A stretch of 33,605 nucleotides of DNA from Phaeodactylibacter sp. (GTDB lineage Bacteria; Bacteroidota; Bacteroidia; Chitinophagales; Saprospiraceae): NCBI GenBank assembly GCA_024102975.1, contig JAGFJD010000157.1, positions 1-33,605 on the forward strand, read 5' to 3'. A program made the position numbers and the translations under genes. Positions 1-6,603 of this stretch are shown in pieces (the stretch's first letter is position 1; every line of letters begins with the position of its first letter). The notes under the pieces were generated by a model. It was given only the letters and a program-made list of their open reading frames with translations. It did no database searches and was not told where the DNA came from.

Positions 1-285
1 CTCACAATATGGCGCCACTGCTCTAATCAGCGATCCTTCTCTTAATCTTTTCACCGCCACAAAAAATATCAGCGAATACTTTGCCGTGTGTTCAAAACTG
101 AACATTCCTTTGCAGAAAGCCTATGGATTCTATAAGCAGGTTTGTCAAAATACTCAAATCTTATATCCTGGCCACCAAAGCCTTTCTGTTCTTGAACAGT
201 TGCTTCAAAAATATCAGCCCACCGGAAACAGGGTTTATGATATGGAAATTGTTTCGGTAGCTATCGTTCACCAAATACCGGAAAC
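1..285 (+). pseudogene. Truncated PIN-domain toxin remnant (VapC-like)
   Basis: The frame is already open at base 2, so the 5' end lies outside the window. It encodes a close relative of the intact PIN protein at 27759-28166: the stretches KNISEYFAVCSKL, QKAYGFY, NTQILYP and QKYQPTGNRVYDMEIVSVA are shared. PIN proteins are Mg-dependent ribonucleases that act as toxins. Similarity stops right after the residues HQIPE, near base 284. From there the DNA is a palindromic mobile repeat in inverted orientation, so the last ~21 residues, including the final conserved acidic position (Asp122 in the intact copy), are missing. The frame then runs through the repeat into unrelated sequence. I read it as an inactivated copy. 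The first catalytic Asp would lie upstream of the window and cannot be checked. Confidence 0.75.
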
Positions 286-406
286 GGAGTTTTTTCCATT
301 GATAATCAGGTCTCTGTGTGGCTCTGTGCCTTCCCTGCCTGCAAGGCCGCGCCTCGCAGCAGGCAGGTCGGCGTACTCTGTGTCCAGAAAAATGTCTAGT
401 AGTGTG
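285..406 (-). repeat. Half copy of the ~146-bp CACAGAG-rich MITE-like repeat (copy 1)
   Basis: Read on the minus strand from 406, this begins with the same end as the copies at 24803-24981 and 27146-27291: a CACACTACTAGACA terminus followed by GGACACAGAGTACGCCGA. It continues through GATTATCAATGG and stops at an ACTCCG junction in the middle of the element. The other half is missing, and the break coincides with the truncation point of the PIN gene. A 34-bp palindrome (334-367) is nested inside it. Confidence 0.8.
334..367. repeat. 34-bp nested palindrome (CCTGCCTGC...GCAGGCAGG)
   Basis: Nine-base arms CCTGCCTGC and GCAGGCAGG flank a GC-rich 16-base centre. The same 34-bp unit sits at the homologous point of the repeat copy at 24803-24981 (bases 24841-24874) and is absent from the copy at 27146-27291. 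It therefore behaves as a discrete insertion inside the larger element. Confidence 0.8.
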
Positions 407-424
407 CTCAGCCCGCTGTGCTTT

Positions 425-477
425 CCTGCCTGCCCCAAAGGCGGCCCCTGTCCGGGGCTGCGCCGCCGGCGGGCAGG
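425..477. repeat. 53-bp palindrome with CCTGCC/GGCAGG ends
   Basis: This starts with CCTGCCTGCC and ends with GGCGGGCAGG, with a further GGCGGCCCC / GGGGCTGCGCC inner stem. Its ends resemble those of the 34-bp palindrome at 334-367, so it may belong to the same family of small palindromic units. Only one copy of this longer form was seen in the window. Confidence 0.55.
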
Positions 478-480
478 TTA

Positions 481-571
481 AACCGCAGGAGCCGCAGAGG
501 CAAAACGATATAAATGCCTCCGGGGAGCAGCGCCTACAGCCTTCTCTGCGCGCGCCGCGCCCCCTGCGGTT
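481..571. repeat. Imperfect inverted repeat with AACCGCAGG ends
   Basis: AACCGCAGG at 481-489 is mirrored by CCTGCGGTT at 563-571, with additional CGCAGAG / CTCTGCG pairing further in. It lies 33 bp past the stop of the small membrane-protein gene (604). It may be another palindromic repeat or a transcription-end structure. No T-run follows. Confidence 0.5.
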
Positions 572-603
572 CAAATAAAAGCGGAGGTTTCCCTCCTTTA
601 CAT

Positions 604-816
604 TCACTCCTCCCGGTCCTCATACCACTTCTCGTCCGAAAAGCCATGCCGGCTTTCGTCCTTGGCGCGCAGCACCACGACGGCCTGCACCAGGATCATC
701 ACCGGCAGGCCGATGGCGCCCAGGCCGATAATGAAAGGGGAAGGATAAATGAACAGGAGAAAGATCATCATCATCAGGATGACAAAAATCCAGGCGGTCG
801 CGGTTTTGTAGTGCAT
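604..816 (-). CDS. Small two-helix membrane protein
   Basis: This is a 70-residue protein starting at the ATG that opens MHYKTAT. A longer frame upstream runs through a hairpin and was not used. Two hydrophobic helices are visible, roughly residues 8-25 (WIFVILMMMIFLLFIYP) and 29-48 (IIGLGAIGLPVMILVQAVVVL), followed by a charged C-terminal tail rich in D, E, K and R (HGFSDEKWYEDREE). I recognise no named family; it is a plausible inner-membrane protein. It is downstream of the rhodanese gene on the same strand, 83 bp away, with a hairpin in between, so the two may be cotranscribed. Function unknown. Confidence 0.6.
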   Translation of the reverse strand: MHYKTATAWIFVILMMMIFLLFIYPSPFIIGLGAIGLPVMILVQAVVVLRAKDESRHGFSDEKWYEDREE

Positions 817-840
817 GGTGATGGCGGTTGATAGTTGTTT

Positions 841-876
841 GTTGTCTGTTGTTGGACCAAACAGGCAACAGACAAC
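841..876. repeat. Hairpin between rhodanese and membrane-protein genes
   Basis: GTTGTCTGTTG (841-851) pairs exactly with CAACAGACAAC (866-876) across a 14-base loop. Further GTT/AAC-rich complementarity lies outside. It sits between the rhodanese stop and the start of the 70-residue membrane protein. There is no T-run, so it could be an RNA-stability or attenuation structure or a GTTGT-rich simple repeat. Confidence 0.5.
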
Positions 877-899
877 TAACAACCAGGCACCCCCGGAGT

Positions 900-1199
900 T
901 CATGCGGCCTTCGCTAACAACTCGGCTTTTTCCCCGTCGATGTCGAACCAGCGGCCGGCGTTGTACACTTCTTCGTAGCCCAGCATTTGCAGGGACTGGG
1001 CAACCCAGCCGGAACGGATGCCTTCTTCGCAGCAGATTATCCAGGGCCGGGGTAGTTCTTCCAGTTCTTTCAGGTAGTAGAGGTGGAGGTCCCAGGGAAT
1101 GTTGACGGAACCTTTGGCGTGGGAAAGTTCGTACTCTTCCCGGGAGCGGACGTCAATGACGGTGCCGCTGAATGCGTTGGGTATGTCTCGGATAAGCAT
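900..1199 (-). CDS. Single-domain rhodanese-like sulfurtransferase
   Basis: This 99-residue cytoplasmic protein is one rhodanese fold. The N-terminal VIDVRSREEYELSHAKGSVNIP block (residues 14-35) is the CDC25/rhodanese signature. The active-site loop follows the Cys pair at 56-57 (CCEEGIRS), giving a persulfide-forming Cys in a C-x5 loop closed by Ser. The C-terminal GYEEVYNAGRW segment is the usual final helix region. Such stand-alone domains carry sulfane sulfur or act in thiol stress; the substrate cannot be inferred. The length of about 100 residues is normal. The ATG at 1199 fits the start of the domain. A palindrome resembling a CRP/FNR-family site lies about 140 bp upstream. Confidence 0.9.
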   Translation of the reverse strand: MLIRDIPNAFSGTVIDVRSREEYELSHAKGSVNIPWDLHLYYLKELEELPRPWIICCEEGIRSGWVAQSLQMLGYEEVYNAGRWFDIDGEKAELLAKAA

Positions 1200-1332
1200 G
1201 GCAGGAGCATTTTGGTGAAAAAATAGCCCCGCTCTTGATCATAGCTTGCCAGGCGTTTTTGGGACTGGCACCCGACTAAGGCGGTTCGGAGATAATATTG
1301 TTCTAAGATACGATTTTTCGCCAAAGAAAAAA

Positions 1333-1346
1333 GTGATAAAAATCAC
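1333..1346. promoter_or_regulatory. Possible CRP/FNR-family operator
   Basis: GTGAT-aaaa-ATCAC is a perfect 5-bp inverted repeat with a 4-base spacer, the geometry of FNR-type sites (TTGATnnnnATCAA). It lies upstream of the rhodanese gene (start 1199), in the gap between that gene and 1691. A 14-bp palindrome can occur by chance, so this is tentative. Confidence 0.3.
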
Positions 1347-1451
1347 CAGGCTCAACTATTTCTTTTTCATTTAAAGCATATTGCCAAATAACATACCGAA
1401 GGGTTTTTCACAGTTCGTGGTTCACACACTCCTGCCCTGGCCTCGTGCGCC

Positions 1452-1567
1452 GGGAACAAAATGCCGTTGTCCTGACGAATGCTGCACATGGTCAGGATGC
1501 TGGCCCTGTGGAATTTGCACAGCAAGCATTCTACAGGGCTGGCCGTTAGCCTTTGGCATTGGTTCCC
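1452..1567 (+). ncRNA. Candidate structured RNA with multibranch fold and possible pseudoknot
   Basis: The gene-free stretch 1200-1690 contains nested complementarities. GGGAACaAAATGCC (1452-1465) pairs with GGCATTggTTCCC (1555-1567) as a closing stem. Inside are hairpin TCCTGAC/GTCAGGA (1470-1476/1491-1497) and hairpin GCCCTGT/ACAGGGC (1503-1509/1533-1539). GAATGCT in the first loop (1477-1483) is an exact complement of AGCATTC in the second loop (1525-1531), allowing a loop-loop contact. A strong terminator follows at 1623-1683. I recognise no known RNA family. The GTGCGCCGGGAAC start is shared with a palindromic repeat at 15767, so it could instead be a repeat element. The strand is a guess, based on the terminator position. 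Confidence 0.35.
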
Positions 1568-1622
1568 CTCGATAAACTCGGGCCAGGTTCGCTGTCAATC
1601 AACGTCTGGGGGCGGAAGGGGT

Positions 1623-1683
1623 GGCCGGAAAAAGAAAAACCAGGGCTGATTTGATTACAACCCTGGTTTTTCTTTTTCCGGCC
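1623..1683. terminator. Perfect 23-bp inverted repeat, bidirectional terminator
   Basis: Two perfectly complementary 23-base arms (GGCCGGAAAAAGAAAAACC... and its mirror) surround a 15-base loop. The inner CCAGGG/CCCTGG stem followed by TTTTTCTTTTT gives an intrinsic terminator in both directions. It lies 8 bp past the stop of the gene at 1691-2203 and could also end a plus-strand RNA from the 1452-1567 region. Confidence 0.85.
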
Positions 1684-1690
1684 AAAAAAC

Positions 1691-2203
1691 TTACGACAGC
1701 CGCCCTTTGCGCCGGCTGAGGTGCTCGGAAGCCACCTCCTTTGCCGTGGCGCTTTTCAGGAAGTCGGAAAATTCGCGGGCCTGCCGCGATTGCTTTTCCG
1801 GCTCCAGCAGGAAGACGCTGACGGGTGCTTCCTGGCGAGGAGTCAGGAAGCGGAAGGCATCCACCTGTACGCCTCCGGATTCGAGGCCGGCAACCAACGG
1901 CGTGTCGGCGGTTTGGTTGATGAGGGCCATCGCCGTTTTGTCCTTCAGCTCTTCGCCGAGCAAATCTTCAGCGGAGATGACCTTCACGCCCATCCGGCCG
2001 CCGTTGCCGTACCGGCTTTCGTAAGCATTCCATTCCTCCCGGGCAAGGCTTTTGAGTTCCGGAGAGGAGACGTAAACGGTCACATCGGGCGGATCCATGA
2101 TCCGGCCTCTGATGTCAAAAAATACCTGCAGGGTGGCCACCAGGGTACCCAGCATGACGGTTGACAAGTAAAACCAGGCTGCGAACTTGTTGCTGATACG
2201 CAT
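1691..2203 (-). CDS. Membrane-anchored periplasmic protein, binding-protein-like
   Basis: This 170-residue protein starts at the ATG opening MRISNKF; a longer upstream frame is low-complexity and was not used. A signal anchor or signal peptide covers residues 8-28 (WFYLSTVMLGTLVATLQVFF). The remainder is soluble. DVTVYVSSPELKSLA and the C-terminal EFSDFLKSATAKEVASEHL resemble the N-terminal strand and last helix of PstS/ModA-like periplasmic binding proteins, but the domain is far shorter than a full bilobed protein. I therefore regard the resemblance as weak, perhaps a reduced or truncated relative. Its 3' end abuts a strong terminator, and the upstream gene is the response regulator on the same strand 236 bp away. 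Confidence 0.55.
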   Translation of the reverse strand: MRISNKFAAWFYLSTVMLGTLVATLQVFFDIRGRIMDPPDVTVYVSSPELKSLAREEWNAYESRYGNGGRMGVKVISAEDLLGEELKDKTAMALINQTADTPLVAGLESGGVQVDAFRFLTPRQEAPVSVFLLEPEKQSRQAREFSDFLKSATAKEVASEHLSRRKGRLS

Positions 2204-2439
2204 AGGGAAAATATATTTCCCAGAAAGACGGAGGACAAGGTGGGGGGCCACGGGGGGAGGGAGAGGAATATTTTCGGTGTTCGGGGTTCGCTGTTCGGGG
2301 TTCGCGGGCGAACAGCGCCCGTCCTCGTGCCTCGGCCGGGTAAAAACAGCGAAAAGCAAAAAAGAGCCCACCCTGATCTTCAGGGCAGGCCCGCCCGTAA
2401 AGGGCAAGGCAGTTCAGTCGTCGAAAGCCAAATCGATCA

Positions 2440-3183
2440 CTAAAACTGCCTCAGTAGTTCTTCGCGCCGGCTGCGGGATACCGGCAGGGTCATCTTGTTG
2501 CTCATGACCAGGTAGCCGCCGTCGGCCCGCACGAACTCGCGCACGTGGTTGAGGTTGACCAGGTGGGAGTGGTGTGTGCGGTAAAAGCCGAACTCGGTCA
2601 GCAGCTCTTCGAAATCCTTAAGTGTCCGGGAGATCAGCTTTTTCCTTCCGTCTTTCAGGTAAATCATGGTGTAGTTGCTGTCGGACGAGCAAGCCACGAT
2701 CTCTTCCGGGAAGACGAATTCGATGCTTTCCTTGGTAGCCAGGGCGATCTTGCCGGGCCGCCCCCGCTGCTCTTCCTTGATATTGCTGAACAACACTTCC
2801 AGCTGAGAGTTGGACAGGTTGTGCCTCGATTTTCGGCTGTGCCGCTCGACGGCGGCCTTCAACTCGTCCACCTGTATGGGTTTCAGCAGGTAATCCAGCG
2901 CGCTGAACTTGATGGCGCGGATGCCGAACTCGTCGTAGGCCGTCGTGAAAATCACGTCGAAGGGCACTTCCCCCAGGCTTTCCAGTAGCTCAAACCCGTT
3001 GAGGCGCGGCATTTCAATGTCCAAAAATAATAAATCCGGCGGGTTTTCCCGCAAATGGGCCGCCCCCTGTTCCGAATCCGTAAACGAAGCGGCCACCTCC
3101 ACGTCCGGGCAGTGCTTGTCGAGCTTCAGTTTCAGGGTCTCCACACTGTGGCGTTCATCGTCAATGATTACAGCTTTTATCAT
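2440..3183 (-). CDS. LytTR-family response regulator
   Basis: This 247-residue cytoplasmic transcription regulator has an N-terminal receiver domain (residues 1-115) with acidic pocket D8/D9, phospho-acceptor D55 in LLFLDIEMP, T80/T81 in IFTTAYDEF and K101 in LLKPIQ. All key residues are present. The C-terminal LytTR DNA-binding domain (about 145-247) includes TKESIEFVFPEEIVACSSDSNYT and the FYRTHHSHLVNLNHV block. The length is typical of the family. It begins 18 bp after the stop of the sensor kinase gene at 3202-6354, so the two are almost certainly one operon and a cognate pair. Target genes cannot be deduced. Confidence 0.95.
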   Translation of the reverse strand: MIKAVIIDDERHSVETLKLKLDKHCPDVEVAASFTDSEQGAAHLRENPPDLLFLDIEMPRLNGFELLESLGEVPFDVIFTTAYDEFGIRAIKFSALDYLLKPIQVDELKAAVERHSRKSRHNLSNSQLEVLFSNIKEEQRGRPGKIALATKESIEFVFPEEIVACSSDSNYTMIYLKDGRKKLISRTLKDFEELLTEFGFYRTHHSHLVNLNHVREFVRADGGYLVMSNKMTLPVSRSRREELLRQF

Positions 3184-3201
3184 AGCGTTGGGTGTTTTTG
3201 G

Positions 3202-6200
3202 TTATAAAGGTATCTGCAGGACCACTCTCGTCCCCCTCCCCTTCCCGTTGTCGTCTGTCAGGTCGATGACCTCGACCGATGCGTTGGCGTTATAGAGCTT
3301 GTTGATCATGCTGATCCGGTCCTGCGTGATGGACATGCCCATGGACTTCCGGCGGGTGGCGGTCTTCGACCGGAGCCGCCGGGCCTCCTCCCGGCCGATG
3401 CCGTTGTCTTCGATCACGCAATGCAGGGTGCCGTTCTGCCGGGTGATGGCCAGGTCGAGGTGCCCCTTGCCTTCTTCCTTATGCACCAGCCCGTGCCAGA
3501 TGGCGTTCTCGACGTAGGGCTGCAGCAGCATGGGCGGTATTTCGATTTCCTCGATCCGGAGCCCCCGGCCGACCTTCACTTCGTAGTCGAACTGCTGCTC
3601 GAAGCGGAGGCTTTCCATTTCGATGTACAATTTAAGGGATTCCAGCTCGTCTTTCAGGTTGACGTATTCCGAGCGGGAATTCTGCAGGATGAGCCGGATG
3701 AGGCGCGAGAAGCGGTTGAGATAGTCGGAGGCCTTGTCAGTATCGTTCTTGAGGATGTAATAATCGATGGAGTTGAGGCAGTTGAAGATGAAGTGGGGGT
3801 TCATCTGGGCCCGCAGGGCGTTGAGTTCCACATTGGCCAGCTTGCGGTCGAAATCGGCCTTCATGGCCTCCTTCCGGCGGACCTGGGCAATGCGCCAGCG
3901 CACGAACAGCACGGTGTCCAGCACAATGAACAGGCCCAGGGACAGCCAGAACCACCAGGCTTTCCACCAGGGCGTGGTGATAAAAATGTCGAGGGTATAG
4001 GGTTCCGGATTCCAGGCACCTTCATTGTTGGCGGCTTTGAGGCGGAACTGATACCGCCCGCCGGGGATGTTGGTATAGGAAGCGAACCGGCGCTTGCCGG
4101 CGTAGACCCAGTCTTCGTCTACGCCCACCAGTTGGTAGGCAAAGGTGTTTTGCTCGGGCAGGTTGAACCCGATGGCGGAAAATTCAAGGGAGAAAAAGTT
4201 CTGCCGGTAGCTCAGGCGCAGTTCACCCTGCCCGGGCAAAGCGGTGTCTTCATCAAAAACCCTGAAGGAAGTCAGGTAAGGAACGGGCAATTCCGGGTTG
4301 GCGCGCAGGCTGTCGGGGTGGAAAAAGTAGATGCCCCTCCGGGCGCCGATGGCGAGTTCGCCGGTAGACAGGAGCGCAAAAGCATTGGCGTTCTTTGCCG
4401 GAATGCCGTAACCGGGGCCGAACAACTCGCTTTCCAGCGTACCGGGGTTGAACCGGATCAGGCCGCGCCCGCCGTTGAGCCACAGCATCCCGCTGCGGTC
4501 GCAGATCACGTTCATGACGTTATCGGTTTTCAGGCCGTCCTTTCGGGTGTATTTCCGGGCGATGCCCTGCTCGGGCGTGTCGAGATTGACGACCCCCAGG
4601 CCTTCCTCCCCCCCGGCTACCCAGAGCCGCCCGTGCCGGTCTTCGGCAAAGCCCCAGATATCGCCAAAGCTACGGTCGCGCCGCCCGTCCGCAGCAATAG
4701 CCGGGAAGTTGATAATGCTGTCTTTCCCCCGGATATAAACGCTGAAGCCGGATGCCGCCCGAATCCAGGTATTCCCCCGGCTGTCCTGAAACAGCCGTTC
4801 GATCCAGGTGCTGCGGTTGACATCGCCTTCCTGCAGTTCCTGCTCGTAGTGTTTCACCGTCCGGCTGTCCAGGTTTACCCGGAACAGGCCGCGGCGGCGG
4901 CTGCCCACCCATACCTCGCCGTCCGGCCCTTCCGCTACTGACCGGAAGAAGGGGGCTTTTTCCGGGAAGGGCAGGGGGATATGCTCCAGGCGCCTTTCTT
5001 TTTCGAGGAAATAATAGAGGTTGTTGCTGCCCACCAGCAGGACTTTGCCATTGCGGAGGCGCAATATCTTTTGTGCGGGGAATCCCCCCTGGTTGTCGTA
5101 GAACTGCTCTGGTGCCCGGACGATGCTCCACGCGCTGGTTTGGCGGTCCAGGATGTACAGGCCTTCGCCCTGGATGACGGCCAGGTAGAGGAAGCGACCG
5201 TCCGTGCTTTCGGCCACACCATTGGTGATGTAGTACAGTTCGTCGTCCGGCACGGGATACTCCCGGAAATCCACCTGGTTGCGGAGCGGGTTATACAGGT
5301 AGAACCCCCATTCGGTAACGCCCCACATCCGCCCCTGCGCGTCGATGCGGTCCACGCCGTAGGCCATCCCCCCTTCCCGTTGGTTGTAATAGACTTTCTC
5401 CGCCTGGTCGGTTTCCAGGTTGAAAACTGCCAGGCCCATGTTGTAGGTGATCCACAGTTCAGCCGGGCCCGCTGGCAGCAGGGAGATCACCGCCCGCCGG
5501 TCGATGGAGCGGTGGCCATCCGTGCCGGGGAAGGACAGGTGGCGGAATTTTCCGGTGGACGGGTCGAATTCGCCGGCGCCGCCCCAGCCGCCGACATAAA
5601 TCTTCCCGTTGGGGTGTATGCACAATTTCCGCATGGAATTAAAGCCGTGCTGCCACTCCCGGTCCGGGGTGAAAAAAGTATGTGCCTGCTGTTGTCCTGT
5701 TTCCGTATTGAACCGCACCAGCCCCCCCAGGGTAGCCAGCCACAGGACGGAATCGCCCTCCCGGCCCGGCTCGATGTCCAGCACGGAATTGAGGCGGGCG
5801 GAATCGGCATTGGAATTGCCGCTGCGGATGGGGAAAGTCTCGAATAAATCCAAGCAATGGCTGTATCGGGCCAGCCCGCCGCCGCCCGAGGCCAGCCAGA
5901 TGTAGCCGTGGCTGTCTTCGAAAATATCGTTGACGCGGGAAGGAGGCAGCCCTTCGGTATCTACCCCATTGATGTTGCGAAAGGTGCCACTGAGACCTTC
6001 CATCACGCTGACGCCGGCGATGGTAGCCACCCAGAGCTTCCCCTCGCTGTCGAACAGCAGGCCGTTCACCTCGTTATTGCCCAGGGAAGTGGAGTCTCCT
6101 TCTGTTTTTTGAAATACCTTGACCTCCGACCCGTCGAAACGGGCCAGCCCGTTGGCGGTGGCCAGCCAGATGAAGCCCTGCTCGTCGGCGACGGCGGCGG

Positions 6201-6354
6201 ACACGTAATTGCCCGGCAGCCCGTTGTCTTCGTTGAGGATGACCGGGTTGCCGAAGTTGAGCTGGCCGTAGCCTGTAGTGCCAAAACATACGACAGCCAG
6301 CACAATCAATGAAGTAATATGCCTGGGTAGCCCAAGTGAGATCATGGACTCCAA
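3202..6354 (-). CDS. Beta-propeller/Y_Y_Y sensor histidine kinase (LytS/YehU-type core)
   Basis: This is a 1050-residue sensor. A signal peptide ends near residue 30 (GTTGYG|Q). Residues ~30-710 are a periplasmic two-component-regulator propeller with many WLAT.GGL-type blades such as GFIWLATANGLARFDG and RGNTWIRAASGFSVY. A Y_Y_Y immunoglobulin-like domain follows (~725-795, ending in YQFRLKAANNEGAW). There is one transmembrane helix near 798-818 and then a His_kinase-type core whose phosphorylated His is about residue 854 in LNPHFIFNCLNSI. A HATPase_c region at ~940-1045 carries VIEDNGIGREEARR. This layout resembles Bacteroidota polysaccharide or surface sensors but has the LytS-type kinase and a separate regulator, not a fused hybrid. 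Ligand unknown. It is transcribed with the LytTR gene at 2440-3183. Confidence 0.95.
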   Translation of the reverse strand: MESMISLGLPRHITSLIVLAVVCFGTTGYGQLNFGNPVILNEDNGLPGNYVSAAVADEQGFIWLATANGLARFDGSEVKVFQKTEGDSTSLGNNEVNGLLFDSEGKLWVATIAGVSVMEGLSGTFRNINGVDTEGLPPSRVNDIFEDSHGYIWLASGGGGLARYSHCLDLFETFPIRSGNSNADSARLNSVLDIEPGREGDSVLWLATLGGLVRFNTETGQQQAHTFFTPDREWQHGFNSMRKLCIHPNGKIYVGGWGGAGEFDPSTGKFRHLSFPGTDGHRSIDRRAVISLLPAGPAELWITYNMGLAVFNLETDQAEKVYYNQREGGMAYGVDRIDAQGRMWGVTEWGFYLYNPLRNQVDFREYPVPDDELYYITNGVAESTDGRFLYLAVIQGEGLYILDRQTSAWSIVRAPEQFYDNQGGFPAQKILRLRNGKVLLVGSNNLYYFLEKERRLEHIPLPFPEKAPFFRSVAEGPDGEVWVGSRRRGLFRVNLDSRTVKHYEQELQEGDVNRSTWIERLFQDSRGNTWIRAASGFSVYIRGKDSIINFPAIAADGRRDRSFGDIWGFAEDRHGRLWVAGGEEGLGVVNLDTPEQGIARKYTRKDGLKTDNVMNVICDRSGMLWLNGGRGLIRFNPGTLESELFGPGYGIPAKNANAFALLSTGELAIGARRGIYFFHPDSLRANPELPVPYLTSFRVFDEDTALPGQGELRLSYRQNFFSLEFSAIGFNLPEQNTFAYQLVGVDEDWVYAGKRRFASYTNIPGGRYQFRLKAANNEGAWNPEPYTLDIFITTPWWKAWWFWLSLGLFIVLDTVLFVRWRIAQVRRKEAMKADFDRKLANVELNALRAQMNPHFIFNCLNSIDYYILKNDTDKASDYLNRFSRLIRLILQNSRSEYVNLKDELESLKLYIEMESLRFEQQFDYEVKVGRGLRIEEIEIPPMLLQPYVENAIWHGLVHKEEGKGHLDLAITRQNGTLHCVIEDNGIGREEARRLRSKTATRRKSMGMSITQDRISMINKLYNANASVEVIDLTDDNGKGRGTRVVLQIPL

Positions 6355-6467
6355 AATAAGGAATTTTGGGCTGGCTTGTTGCCTGCCCGAGCGGCTGGCG
6401 CATCTTTTTATTGGTTGGGGGGTTCGCCTGAGCGGTTAGCGGGTACAACCTGGTTTCCACGGCGGCT

Positions 6468-6571
6468 TATACTGACGCACGGCAGGTTTTGTCGACTACA
6501 AAACCCGCCGGGTCAGTATATACAGGCATCGCTGGTTTTGTTTCTGACAAAACCACGCGTTCGCCAGTATA
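6468..6571 (-). repeat. 104-bp double-hairpin intergenic element, copy 1
   Basis: Two adjacent stem-loops, each bounded by TATACTG/CAGTATA-like ends, contain inner GGTTTTGT / ACAAAACC stems. The element matches the reverse complement of 18043-18146 at 102 of 104 positions. It lies 32 bp past the stop of the secreted beta-helix gene (6604-9717). It reads in the same orientation relative to that gene as copy 2 does to its own upstream gene. No T-run follows, so it is not a standard intrinsic terminator. Confidence 0.9.
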
Positions 6572-6603
6572 AAAGCACAGTATGTTGAGTTGCCCTGGCC
6601 GTT

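Noticed and set aside
2278..2305. Two tandem TGTTCGGGGTTCGC units upstream of the gene at 1691-2203
   Set aside because: Too short and low in complexity to call a regulatory or mobile feature.
3421..4941. A 506-codon open frame on the plus strand
   Set aside because: Antisense to the sensor kinase gene, with no recognisable domain.
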